NCBI GenBank assembly: GCA_041602035.1 | Contig: JBFIHA010000012.1 | Location: 1 to 64,000 of the forward strand | Reading direction: 5' to 3' | From: JAOTVV01 sp041602035 | Lineage (GTDB): Bacteria; Gemmatimonadota; Gemmatimonadetes; Gemmatimonadales; GWC2-71-9 | DNA length: 64,000 nucleotides | Part shown: positions 28,069 to 36,619 of the stretch, piece after piece | Numbering within the stretch: position 1 is the first letter of the stretch | Layout of the letters: every line of letters starts with the position of its first letter | Notes under the pieces: generated by a model | Databases searched by the model: none | What the model saw: only the letters and a program-made list of their open reading frames with translations | Told to the model about the DNA's origin: nothing | Translations under genes and position numbers: made by a program

Positions 28069-30231
28069 ATGCCGGAGGGACCGCGCGTGACGGCACCGCC
28101 ACGCAACCGCGCGCCGCGCCGATTCCCGCCCGAAGTGCTGTACGCCGGCCTCGCGGCGCTCAGCATCCTGGTCGTGGTGCAGTATGTCGATCTCTCACCC
28201 CGCGTGGAAAGCGAGTTCTTCTTCTCGGAAGAAGACCCACAGCTCCAGGCGTCGATCGAGATCGACCGCCGCTTCCCTTCCCCACCGCAGATCATCGTAC
28301 GCGCCGAGCCCCCGGATCTCTCGGACCCTGGGTACGAGACGGCCATCCGCGACCTCACCGCCGACTTCGAGAACGTGCCCGGCCTCATCGGCGTGTACAG
28401 CGCGGCCAATCAGGACGCGTTCACGAGCCCGCTGTGGTCGCGGCTGCTCCTCACACCGGACGGGTCCGCGACCAACATCGTGCTCAGCACCGACGGCACC
28501 GACCCCGCCGCCCTCGTGCCGAGGATCGAGGCGGTGGTGGAGCGGCACGCCGGACCGAACCTGGATCTCCGACTCTCGGGCGTACCGTACGTGGTGGAGC
28601 TGATTCGGCGCAGCCTGTTCCGCGACCTCCTCGTGTTCAGCTCGGCCGCGCTCGTGGTGTTCGGGCTCGTCATCGGCGTGGTGTATCGCCGCGGGCGCAT
28701 CGTGGTGGGGGCACTCTCGGCGTGTCTCACGGCCTGTGCGCTCACGCTGTCGCTCGCCCAGCTGGCCGGTATCGCGATCGGGCTCCTGACCGCGAACATC
28801 ACGACCATCGTGTTCGTGATCACGCTGTCGCACGTGGTGTTCCTGACGTCCAACTGGCAGGTGACCCAGCCGAATGGTGACGCGTCATCACCGGATCCCG
28901 TCGCCCGGGCCATGCGCCTCACGATCGTGCCGTCCTTCTGGTGCATGTTCACCACGCTGTGCGGGTTCCTGAGCCTGCTCATCGCCACGGCTGAGCCGCT
29001 CCGCGAGCTGGGGATGGCCGGCGCCATTGGCACCCTCACCGCCCTCGCGGTGGCCTACGGCGTGTACCCCCCGTTTCTGCGCGAGAGCACCGTGCCGTCC
29101 GCCGTCGGTGCGCGTCGCGGTGACGGCTGGGTCGGCGCGTTCCTACCGAGCACGCACGCGGCGCGCTGGCTCACCGGCACCGCCGTCGTCGTCGTGATCG
29201 CCGGGCTCGGGATGCGGTGGCTCACGACCGATCCCAGTCTCCTGTCCTACTTCGCCAACGGTAGCGACATCCGCGCCGGCCTCGAAGCGATCGACCGCGA
29301 CGGCGGTAGCAGCTCGCTCAACCTGGTGGTGCGGGAGACGAACGACGGGTTGATCGACACCGATGCCGCCTACGACAAGATGTGGGCGCTCCAGGATACG
29401 CTGGAGGCGGACCCGTCCGTCGGCGTGGTGCTGTCGCCCGCGGTGCTCCTGGCGGATGCCAAGCGGGCACCGCTCGCCGGGTTCCTGGGCTGGCGCCAGC
29501 TGTTGCGTATCCTCGAGAGTCCGCGACTGGGCCGCATCGCGCTCAGCTTCGTGACCCCGGAGCACGACCAGGGACTGTTCTACCTCCGGATGCGGGAAGC
29601 CGGACGCGACGCGTCCCGCGCCGATATCATCGAGCGCATGACGCGCTACGTGGGCGAGAGGGATCTCGAGCTCGTCATGGTGGGCGGGCAGTACGATCTT
29701 CAGGCGCAGCTGGGCCGCCTGATCGGCTGGAGCCTGCGCAACGCGATCGGCGGGCTGCTGCTCCTGTTCATCGCGGTGGCGTTCATCGTATCCCGCTCGT
29801 CGCGTGCCTCCGCGATCATGGTGGCGTGCCTGACGTCGATCCCGCTCGTGATCCTCGGGGTGCTCGGGCACTTCCGCGTCCCGCTCGACATGATCGCCTC
29901 GCCCGCGGTGAACGTGTCGCTCGCGATGGGGGTGGACTCGATGATCCATCTGGCGGTGCGGGCGCGGCGGCTGCGGGCGGATAACACCAGTCCACTCGAC
30001 CCGTGGTTCAAGGCACGCGCGCAGCTGTGGCGGCCCATCCTGGGCGCGAGCCTGATCGTGTGCGCGGGGTTCGGCATCTTCAGCCTGTCCGCGTTTCCCC
30101 CCACGCAGCGGTTCGGGATGGCGGTCATCCTGGGCACGCTCACGGCGGCGGCGGTGACGTTGATTGCGGTACCACTGGGGGCGGTTAGGCGGTTGACGAG
30201 TAGGCGGTTAGGCGGTTGGACATCTAAATGA
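28069..30231 (+). CDS. MMPL/RND-superfamily exporter
   Basis: Membrane protein of 720 aa with the RND repeat: one helix, a periplasmic domain, five helices, then the same again. The first half has LLTANITTIVFVITLSHVVF and the second SLAMGVDSMIHLAVRARRL, the matched helix-4-type segments. Closest in layout to COG1033 'predicted exporters' of the hopanoid/lipid-transport type. An alternative GTG start at 28087 has a better GGAGGG site. The last 18 codons lie within an octamer repeat array (30178-30219), so the C-terminal RRLTSRRLGGW is repeat-encoded. Confidence 0.82.
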   Translation: MPEGPRVTAPPRNRAPRRFPPEVLYAGLAALSILVVVQYVDLSPRVESEFFFSEEDPQLQASIEIDRRFPSPPQIIVRAEPPDLSDPGYETAIRDLTADFENVPGLIGVYSAANQDAFTSPLWSRLLLTPDGSATNIVLSTDGTDPAALVPRIEAVVERHAGPNLDLRLSGVPYVVELIRRSLFRDLLVFSSAALVVFGLVIGVVYRRGRIVVGALSACLTACALTLSLAQLAGIAIGLLTANITTIVFVITLSHVVFLTSNWQVTQPNGDASSPDPVARAMRLTIVPSFWCMFTTLCGFLSLLIATAEPLRELGMAGAIGTLTALAVAYGVYPPFLRESTVPSAVGARRGDGWVGAFLPSTHAARWLTGTAVVVVIAGLGMRWLTTDPSLLSYFANGSDIRAGLEAIDRDGGSSSLNLVVRETNDGLIDTDAAYDKMWALQDTLEADPSVGVVLSPAVLLADAKRAPLAGFLGWRQLLRILESPRLGRIALSFVTPEHDQGLFYLRMREAGRDASRADIIERMTRYVGERDLELVMVGGQYDLQAQLGRLIGWSLRNAIGGLLLLFIAVAFIVSRSSRASAIMVACLTSIPLVILGVLGHFRVPLDMIASPAVNVSLAMGVDSMIHLAVRARRLRADNTSPLDPWFKARAQLWRPILGASLIVCAGFGIFSLSAFPPTQRFGMAVILGTLTAAAVTLIAVPLGAVRRLTSRRLGGWTSK
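30178..30219 (+). repeat. Octamer repeat array (GCGGTTAG type) in a gene 3' end
   Basis: Four units GCGGTTAG, GCGGTTGA, GCGGTTAG, GCGGTTGG, with a 7-base interruption after the second. They lie inside the last codons of the MMPL gene. The unit matches the array at 53994-54025. Confidence 0.8.
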
Positions 30232-30243
30232 AGGCGAGGGACG

Positions 30244-30708
30244 ATGAGTTTGGGTCAGGATTTCGCGCGGATCTATGGGCGGGAGTTGGATCGGTTGGCG
30301 AACGAGGTCGCCGAGTATCGGAGCGATGCGGAGCTGTGGTCGACCGTGGGGGCGCAGAAGAACCCGCCGGGCGCGCTGGCGCTGCACGTGGTGGGTGGGC
30401 TGTTGGCCATGATCGGGGCGGCGTTGGGGGGCACGGGGTACGTGCGGGACCGTGAGCGCGAGTTCAGCGGACGCGGCGTGCCGCGCGACGAGGTGGTGCG
30501 CCGCATTCGGGAGTGCCGAGACGTGATCGTCCCGGTGCTGGAAGGATTGGACGACGCCGCGCTCGCCGCCACGTATCCCGGTAAGACCCCGCCGCGGCTC
30601 CAGGGGAGCACGACCCAGGGCTTCCTCATCCACCTTGTGTGGCACCTTGGGTGGCATCTGGGCCAGGTGTACTACCATCGGGTAGGGATTGCGGAGCACG
30701 AAGCCTAG
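30244..30708 (+). CDS. DinB-like/DUF1572 protein
   Basis: Cytoplasmic four-helix protein of 154 aa. The end carries a histidine cluster, HLVWHLGWHLGQVYYHR, and an earlier histidine lies in ALALHVVGGL. This is the metal-binding pattern of the DinB/DUF1572 superfamily, which holds thiol-S-transferase-like and hydrolase activities. The specific function is unknown. A GCGAGGG site precedes the ATG. It starts 12 bases after the MMPL stop. Confidence 0.75.
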   Translation: MSLGQDFARIYGRELDRLANEVAEYRSDAELWSTVGAQKNPPGALALHVVGGLLAMIGAALGGTGYVRDREREFSGRGVPRDEVVRRIRECRDVIVPVLEGLDDAALAATYPGKTPPRLQGSTTQGFLIHLVWHLGWHLGQVYYHRVGIAEHEA

Positions 30709-30937
30709 CCGGTCCAACGATCCCGACACCCTCGCCGTGGCGCAGACGTTCCGGTTCCGGGGAGAGTTGAATCAGGAACGGCGCCTGGTGTTCGACAGCA
30801 GGGAATCCGGCTGAGGTGCGCGGGCCCTGCAGACTCCCATGAATCTCGCGACCGCCCCGACCGTATTGACAGCATGTGGCCCTCCGGTTTCTTGCACCAT
30901 CGAGCCTTTCTTTCATGAGCGATCCAAGGAGCGAGTG

Positions 30938-32752
30938 ATGCGACGCACCATCGAGCGAGCGCGACGAGCGGTCCTCTTCGGCCTTACCGCGGGCGTTCTA
31001 CTCGCGATCCCGGGCGCCAGCATGGCGCAAGACGCCGGCGCCCGCGTGCCTAACGAGCGCTGGATGCAGTACGCGGACGTGCGGCAGGCGGGCTTCGACC
31101 CCGCGGCCCTCGAGGCGGCGCGCGAGACGTGGGAATTGCTCCCGTCCTCGGCGTTCCTCGTGATCGCCGACGGCGCGGTGGTGGCCGCATGGGGCGAAGT
31201 GGAGCGGCGGTTCATGTGCCACTCGGTGCGTAAGAGCTTCCTCTCCGCCCTGTACGGGATCTACTGGGACCGCGGCCAGATCGACCTCAACAAGACGCTG
31301 GCCGACCTCGGCATCGACGACGAGCCGGACACGCTGTACGACTCCGAGCAACAGGCGCGCATCCTCGACCTGCTTAAGGCGCGCTCCGGCGTGTTCCATC
31401 CCGCGGCCTACGCGGGCCGCACGGATTCCCGGCCGCGTGGCAGCGAGGGACCGGGCCGCTACTTCGCCTACAACAACTGGGACTTCAACACGTCGGCGAC
31501 GATCCTCATGCAGGAGACCGGCGAGGACGTGTTCGAGGCGTTCGACCGCTACTTCGCCCGGCCGCTCGCGATGGAAGACTGGCGCCTCTCCGACGGCTAC
31601 TACCACTACGAGCGCGACAAGTCAAAGTACCCGGCCTACCCGTTCCGCCTGTCGGCCCGCGACGCGGCGCGGTTCGGACTGCTGTTTGCCCGCGAGGGGA
31701 TGTGGGCCGACCAGCGCATCCTGTCCGAACACTGGGTGCGCCGCAGCTCGGCACTCTACTCGATCGACAACGACATCATGGGCTACGGCTTCTACTGGTG
31801 GATCCTGCGCGACCCCCGGCTCGCCAAACACGGGATGTACGCGGCCCTCGGCGTGGGGAACCAGATGATCGCGGTGCTGCCCAAGCTGGACATGGTAATC
31901 GTAAACCGCGCCAACACGTATCAGGGCCAGGGTACGCCGATGCCGGCGCTGCTCAACCTGATCGACCAGGTCCTCACGGCGCGAACCGGCACACCGGCAC
32001 CGGACCCGACGCTCGTCCCGCTCGAGGGACGCCCCGACCCGTTGATCACGCATCTCGCGACCGAGCGGCTCCAAGACTTCGTGGGTACGTGGGTCTACCC
32101 CGCCCCGCCGCTAGGTCTACCCGCGCGCACCACCGGGCGCATCACCGCGGGTGACGGCCACCTGGTGCTCGACGTGCCGGTGCGCGGCACGTTCCGGCTC
32201 TATCTCCAGGACGACGGCACGCTCCACTCCGAAGACAGCTACGAGCGCTACGTGCCGGTGCGGGACGAGGCCGGGGCGCTCGCTGGCGTCGCCGACCTGG
32301 AGTCGATCGTGACCGCCGGGATCATGGCCGCGGCGAACGGGCAACCCGACCGTGCCGACCGCCTGCTCGCGATGGGCGATCCGCTGGGCGGAACCTCGAT
32401 CGCGGTGGGACGCGCCGTGGCCGATCTTCTGGCCGGGCGCGAGGCGGTGGCGGAGCAGCGCGTCCAGTCACTCGCGGTCGAGACCGAGGCGCGGCGGGTG
32501 GAGCTGGAAGTGAACGCCGTGGGGTACCTGCTGCTCCAGTCTGAGAAGGCGGACCAGGCACTGGAGGTGTTCGCGCTCAACACTCGTGTGTTCCCCGATG
32601 CGTTCAATACGTGGGACAGCTTGGGCGAGGCGCACATGGTGCTGGGCCACAATGAAGAAGCGATCCGCGCCTACGAGCGGTCGCTCGCGCTCAACCCGGA
32701 GAACACGAACGCCGAACGGATGATCGCGCGGATTCGGGGCGGAGGACGGTAA
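30938..32752 (+). CDS. Exported serine hydrolase (class C beta-lactamase fold) with C-terminal TPR
   Basis: Protein of 604 aa. The signal peptide ends near GASMAQDAG. The beta-lactamase/DD-peptidase fold has S-x-x-K in MCHSVRKSFLSALYG and the Y-x-N motif in YFAYNNWDFN; HGM in LAKHGMYAALG may supply the third K/H-T-G-like motif. The C-terminal 110 residues form TPR-like helices (NTWDSLGEAHMVLGHNEEAI, then YERSLALNPENTNAE). Such proteins are usually esterases or peptidases; the substrate is unknown. The ATG at 30938 has AAGGAG upstream. The stop codon TAA is part of an octamer array (32745-32792). Confidence 0.82.
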   Translation: MRRTIERARRAVLFGLTAGVLLAIPGASMAQDAGARVPNERWMQYADVRQAGFDPAALEAARETWELLPSSAFLVIADGAVVAAWGEVERRFMCHSVRKSFLSALYGIYWDRGQIDLNKTLADLGIDDEPDTLYDSEQQARILDLLKARSGVFHPAAYAGRTDSRPRGSEGPGRYFAYNNWDFNTSATILMQETGEDVFEAFDRYFARPLAMEDWRLSDGYYHYERDKSKYPAYPFRLSARDAARFGLLFAREGMWADQRILSEHWVRRSSALYSIDNDIMGYGFYWWILRDPRLAKHGMYAALGVGNQMIAVLPKLDMVIVNRANTYQGQGTPMPALLNLIDQVLTARTGTPAPDPTLVPLEGRPDPLITHLATERLQDFVGTWVYPAPPLGLPARTTGRITAGDGHLVLDVPVRGTFRLYLQDDGTLHSEDSYERYVPVRDEAGALAGVADLESIVTAGIMAAANGQPDRADRLLAMGDPLGGTSIAVGRAVADLLAGREAVAEQRVQSLAVETEARRVELEVNAVGYLLLQSEKADQALEVFALNTRVFPDAFNTWDSLGEAHMVLGHNEEAIRAYERSLALNPENTNAERMIARIRGGGR

Positions 32753-32813
32753 GACGGTAAGATGGTAAGACGGTAGGACGGTAGGGCGGTAGGCCGGCGG
32801 GCGTACCGTCTTA
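32745..32813 (+). repeat. Octamer array with inverted end, terminator-like
   Basis: Six 8-base units of the form GACGGTAR run from 32745 to 32792. The inverted partner TACCGTCTTA (32804-32813) is a perfect 10-base match to TAAGACGGTA (32750-32759). The stop codon of the serine hydrolase lies in the first unit. It may end that transcript just before the kinase promoter. Confidence 0.75.
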
Positions 32814-32827
32814 GACAACCGCCCGGC

Positions 32828-32856
32828 TTGAGCGCCATCGCCCGCACGGCTAGCGT
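32828..32856 (+). promoter_or_regulatory. Predicted leaderless promoter of the kinase gene
   Basis: TTGAGC at 32828-32833, 17-bp spacer, TAGCGT at 32851-32856, ATG 7 bases later at 32864. No ribosome site is present. Confidence 0.45.
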
Positions 32857-32863
32857 ACGACCA

Positions 32864-34435
32864 ATGCGCGAGCCCAACACGAGCTGTCCCCGCTGCCAGA
32901 CCTTCCTACCGGAGCCGGCGGCGATCTGCCCGATCTGCGGGGCGGACATCGAGAGCGGGGTGGTCACGGAGACGGGATCGCCCCCACCCGACGACCTCGA
33001 GGTCGTGCGCGCCGCCCTGACGGATGAGTACGACGTGCTGGACGAGTTGGGGCGCGGCGGTATGGCGGTCGTGTACCGCGCGCGCGAGCGGCGGTTGCAG
33101 CGGGACGTGGCGATCAAGGTGCTGCCGTTCACCCGGACCCGGGAACTGGCGTCGGTCGAGCGCTTCCTCGGCGAGGCGCGCATCGCCGCTCAACTCGAGC
33201 ACCCCAACATCATCCCGATCCATCGCGTTGGACGAGCGGGCGAGGTGATCTACTTCGCCATGAAGCTCGTCCGCGGATCGTCGCTGTCTCACCTCCTCCA
33301 GGAGCGACACACCCTCCCGGTGTCCGAAATCCGGAAGCTCCTGAGTGAGGTCGGCGATGCGCTCGCCTACGCCGCCCGCCGCGGCGTGGTGCATCGGGAT
33401 ATCAAGCCCGACAACATCCTGCAGGAAGCCGAGTCCGGTCGGTACCTCGTAAGCGACTTCGGAATCGCGCGATCGGCGGAAGCGGCGCGGCTCACCGAGA
33501 CAGGTACGACGGTGGGCACGCCGCGTTACATGAGCCCGGAGCAGGCGCGCGGCGAGGTGGTCGACGGTCGGTCGGACATCTACAGTCTCGGCGCCGTGGC
33601 CTATCACTGCCTGACCGGACGCCCGCCGTTCGACAAACCTGACGGCGTCGCGACACTCTACGCGCACGTCCACGAGCCGCTCCCGCACCCGACGCTCACC
33701 GCGCCCGATGAGCGCAACCTGTTCGCGATCATCGAGCAGATGCTAATCAAGGATCCGAACGGGCGGGTGCAGACCGGCGACGACGTGGTCCGGGCGGCGT
33801 CCGGCAAGACGGACGCGGTCGTGGACCGGGTGTCCGCCGCGACGACTGAGGTGCTCCCGACCTCGGAGCCCGGCGAGGGCGGCGCGGTTGGCCCGATGCG
33901 GCGTCTTCGCTCCGCCGCAGGCCGGGTAATCTCCAAGCGCACGGAGTGGCTGCGCCGCTATCGGGTCGTGCGCTGGGCCACGCGGACGCCGCGGCGGGCA
34001 ATTATCGTCGTGCTCGCGGGCATCGGCCTGGTGTGGGGGACACGGACGGCGCTGCACTTCGCCGTGATGCACCGGTCGCGGTGCCCGGAGGGCGCGGCGC
34101 AAGCGTCCGTGATGCTGGATCCGATCGGGAGCCGCCCGGTTGGCCGCCAGCTCGACATCTACTACGACGTGTGCGGGCTGGCCGAGGGGACGGCGTACAC
34201 GGTGGGGATCTCGCTCTCGCGCAAGGCCGGCGGCATCGGAGGATTGCTGGGTGGGCGAGACCGACCCGTGGCCGTGAGCTTCGACGAGGCGGCACGCGGT
34301 CCCGCGACCAGACGGCACCGCGACATTACGGTGCCCGACCTCAGACCCGGAAGCTACACGCTGGCAGTATCGATCAGGTTGGCCGACGGACGCGTGCTCA
34401 GCCGCGAGCACGACGTGCAGCTGCTTGGACGGTAG
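32864..34435 (+). CDS. Ser/Thr protein kinase with N-terminal zinc ribbon and membrane segment
   Basis: Protein of 523 aa. An N-terminal zinc ribbon has Cys8, Cys11, Cys22 and Cys25 (CPRCQTFL, ICPICGAD). The Hanks-type kinase domain follows: DELGRGGMAVVYRA, the lysine in VAIKVLP, HRDIKPDNIL, DFGIARS and MSPEQARG. All catalytic residues are present. One membrane helix near residue 386 (RAIIVVLAGIGLVWGTR) separates it from an extracytoplasmic beta-rich domain (DIYYDVCGLAEGTAYTVGIS), a possible sensor. It is flanked on both sides by GACGGTA octamer arrays, and its stop codon lies in the downstream one. Confidence 0.85.
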   Translation: MREPNTSCPRCQTFLPEPAAICPICGADIESGVVTETGSPPPDDLEVVRAALTDEYDVLDELGRGGMAVVYRARERRLQRDVAIKVLPFTRTRELASVERFLGEARIAAQLEHPNIIPIHRVGRAGEVIYFAMKLVRGSSLSHLLQERHTLPVSEIRKLLSEVGDALAYAARRGVVHRDIKPDNILQEAESGRYLVSDFGIARSAEAARLTETGTTVGTPRYMSPEQARGEVVDGRSDIYSLGAVAYHCLTGRPPFDKPDGVATLYAHVHEPLPHPTLTAPDERNLFAIIEQMLIKDPNGRVQTGDDVVRAASGKTDAVVDRVSAATTEVLPTSEPGEGGAVGPMRRLRSAAGRVISKRTEWLRRYRVVRWATRTPRRAIIVVLAGIGLVWGTRTALHFAVMHRSRCPEGAAQASVMLDPIGSRPVGRQLDIYYDVCGLAEGTAYTVGISLSRKAGGIGGLLGGRDRPVAVSFDEAARGPATRRHRDITVPDLRPGSYTLAVSIRLADGRVLSREHDVQLLGR

Positions 34436-34513
34436 GACGGTAAGACGGTAGGACGGTAGGCTCCCGCACGGTACCGTCTTACCGTCTTACCGTCTTACCG
34501 TCTTACCGTCTTT
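34427..34513 (+). repeat. Long octamer-built inverted repeat, terminator-like
   Basis: Four units (GGACGGTA, GGACGGTA, AGACGGTA, GGACGGTA; 34427-34458), a 13-base spacer, then five TACCGTCT units (34472-34511) and TT. The arms pair over 32 bases with only G-U wobbles. The kinase stop codon TAG (34433-34435) is inside the left arm. Ends in CTTT, so a bidirectional terminator is plausible. Confidence 0.8.
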
Positions 34514-34555
34514 CGAGGCTTGCGATCCTCCCCAACCGCGCACAATTCTTCTCCC

Positions 34556-34723
34556 ATGGAGTTCCTCAACTTCCTCATCATCCTGGTCACTGCCTGGCTC
34601 CTGTGGCGGCGGCCGGAGAAGGAACGGCTCGCGTTCGCGCTACTGATCGTGAGCTGCCTCATCATGGCCGTACTGTTCCTGATCGGCACCCACACGTCGC
34701 TCATCCCCGGGCTGAACCTGTGA
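34556..34723 (+). CDS. Small two-helix membrane protein
   Basis: Protein of 55 aa with two hydrophobic helices (FLNFLIILVTAWLLW and LAFALLIVSCLIMAVLFLI) joined by a charged turn (RRPEKER). Not recognised. Its stop overlaps the GTG of the DsbB-like fusion as GTGA, so it is probably a co-translated partner of that protein. No ribosome site is seen; a CACAAT hexamer lies 9 bases before the ATG. Confidence 0.6.
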   Translation: MEFLNFLIILVTAWLLWRRPEKERLAFALLIVSCLIMAVLFLIGTHTSLIPGLNL

Positions 34724-36219
34724 CGCTCCTGTCGCAGGACCGGCTGCGCACCGTGCTCGCGTGGGTGGTGATCGCGCTGATCGGCGTGCCCGTGGGCGGG
34801 GCGGTGTGGCTCGGCGTGGTGTACGGGGAGTCGCCCTGCATCCTGTGCTGGGCGCAACGCACGTCGATGGTGCTGATCGCCCTCGTGGGCCTGTTCGTGC
34901 TGCGCTACGGCCCCCGCCCCCGCTACATCGGCCTGGTGGTGCTGCTCGGCACGTGGGGCGTGTACATGGCACTCCGCCACTCGGCGCTCCACCTGGCGCG
35001 CGACGTGGGCCAGGGGTTCGCCGCGCCGTACTTCGGCGTCCACACGTACGCCTGGGCCGGGTTCATCCACTTCGTGGTGCTGGTCGCGGTTGCGGTCCTG
35101 CTCCTGCTGCTGCGCGAGGACGCGCCCAGCTACGGGCCGCGCGAGCCGGGCCGAGTGGGGCTGTTCGCCTTCGTGTTGTTCATGGTAGTGGTGGGAGCCA
35201 ACACGCTCCAGGCATTCATCACCACCGGGCCACCGCCGTTCATCGGCCAGGCCGATCCGGTGCGCTTCTCGTTGAATCCGCAGCACTGGGTGTGGATGTA
35301 CGAGGACGAGATCCGGGGGCGCATCTCGCCCCGGGGATCGTGGACCGTGCCGAGGCCGAACCCGGCGGCGGTCGAGGTCGACACCGACCCCGCCAACGGA
35401 CCACTCGCGAACCTGCCGGTGCTCGAGGTAGAGCGCCGGCTCACGATCACGGCACCGATGGGTGGCACGCTCACCGGGTTTGCCCGCGATCCCGCCACGG
35501 GCCGGTTCCTCGCGGCGACCGATCACCACGGCGTGCTGGTGCTCGACAGCACGCTGTCGCGCGCCGAGCACCGCGTGCTGCTGGATCACCAGTACAGCAT
35601 CGATCTCACCCCGCTCGCGGGGGCGGCCTTCGTGGGCGACACGCTGGCCGTGCTGGCCACCAACAAGAGCTACGTGCTCTTGCGGCCTGATCCCGCGGCC
35701 GACCCCGACCGCGAGTGGCGCCATTTCCGGGAGACCGACGGCGGCGTCACCGAGCTGCGCCGCTCGCGCTTCGCCACCGAGCGCGCTCGGCAGATGTACG
35801 TGCTCTCGCTGGCCTATGACCGCCAGGCGGACGAGTTGATCACGGTCACCGTCCCCTCACCGCGGCATCGGCGCATGGTGGTGTCACGCTTCGACCGCGG
35901 GGACCGGTTGCTGTCATCGGAGTTCGAGCCGCGCCTCGCTCCGAGTCTCACGCCGAGCGACTCCGGTCGCACGCTCGCCGAGTACGTGGTCACGGGCGCC
36001 GTCGCCGTGGACCGTACGCTCTATGCCGTGAGCGCCGCATACTCCACGCTGCTGGTGATCGATCTCGACACGAAGCTCGTCACCGCGGCCTACGCCGTGC
36101 CCGGCATCGAGCGCCCGGTGGGGCTTGCCGCACGTGGGTCGGAATTGCTGGTGGCGCAGGCGGACGGCCGGATCGCGGTGATCGCGCGGCCGGATACAAG
36201 GAGTCGGACAAGCGAGTAG
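34720..36219 (+). CDS. DsbB-like membrane domain fused to a beta-propeller-like domain
   Basis: Protein of 499 aa from a GTG start. The first 165 residues hold four to five helices, with a redox motif Cys40-Ile-Leu-Cys43 (ESPCILCWAQRTS). This is the DsbB quinone-reductase signature (CxLC followed by an arginine). The second, periplasmic cysteine pair of DsbB is not present. Residues about 235-499 form an exported-side beta-rich repeat region (GFARDPATGRFLAATDHHG, LVIDLDTKLVTAAYAVPG) that looks like a propeller or NHL-type fold. It overlaps the small membrane protein by GTGA. A redox role coupled to the propeller is inferred. Confidence 0.7.
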   Translation: MTLLSQDRLRTVLAWVVIALIGVPVGGAVWLGVVYGESPCILCWAQRTSMVLIALVGLFVLRYGPRPRYIGLVVLLGTWGVYMALRHSALHLARDVGQGFAAPYFGVHTYAWAGFIHFVVLVAVAVLLLLLREDAPSYGPREPGRVGLFAFVLFMVVVGANTLQAFITTGPPPFIGQADPVRFSLNPQHWVWMYEDEIRGRISPRGSWTVPRPNPAAVEVDTDPANGPLANLPVLEVERRLTITAPMGGTLTGFARDPATGRFLAATDHHGVLVLDSTLSRAEHRVLLDHQYSIDLTPLAGAAFVGDTLAVLATNKSYVLLRPDPAADPDREWRHFRETDGGVTELRRSRFATERARQMYVLSLAYDRQADELITVTVPSPRHRRMVVSRFDRGDRLLSSEFEPRLAPSLTPSDSGRTLAEYVVTGAVAVDRTLYAVSAAYSTLLVIDLDTKLVTAAYAVPGIERPVGLAARGSELLVAQADGRIAVIARPDTRSRTSE

Positions 36220-36304
36220 CTGAGCGTCGAGGGATGTCGACGGCCAGTGAGCATGTCCGGAGTTTCCCGGAGTCAATTGTCCATCACGGCCTGAGGAGTT
36301 TCGA

Positions 36305-36619
36305 GTGGAAGTATTCTCCATCCTGGTAGTGGTAATTCTCCAGGTCGGCGTGGTGGCAGCGGTGGTAGTCGGTGCCGCGCAGTTCCTCACCCGCACCGCT
36401 CCCGGTCGGCGTTTGGCCGAGCGCCTTTGGGGAGCGTCGCGTGGCGAGCCCGAGGATTTGCGAGCGGAGGTTCGGCAGCTCCGCGCGGACATCGCGGACC
36501 TGCAGGAGCGTTGCGACGTCACCGAGCGCATGGTCGCGCGGCTCTCTCATAGCAGCCCGCCACCGCAGCTCCGGAACGGGGCTGCCCCGAGCGAGGGGTC
36601 TTCTCGGAGGGGGCCTTGA
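36305..36619 (+). CDS. Small membrane-anchored coiled-coil protein (PspB-like layout)
   Basis: Protein of 104 aa. The N-terminal helix (VFSILVVVILQVGVVAAVVV) is followed by a charged coiled coil, LRAEVRQLRADIADLQERCD. The layout resembles phage-shock PspB, but the match is not strong enough to name it. Start is GTG with GAGGAG upstream. The stop overlaps the TTG start of the glycosyltransferase, so it is probably part of that operon. Confidence 0.65.
   Translation: MEVFSILVVVILQVGVVAAVVVGAAQFLTRTAPGRRLAERLWGASRGEPEDLRAEVRQLRADIADLQERCDVTERMVARLSHSSPPPQLRNGAAPSEGSSRRGP

Noticed and set aside
30866..30871. TTGACA upstream of the serine hydrolase as a promoter
   Set aside because: A perfect -35, but no -10-like hexamer at 16-18 bp (TTCTTG only).
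32745..34513. CRISPR array around the kinase
   Set aside because: Units are 8 bases with no spacers; they are simple tandem repeats.
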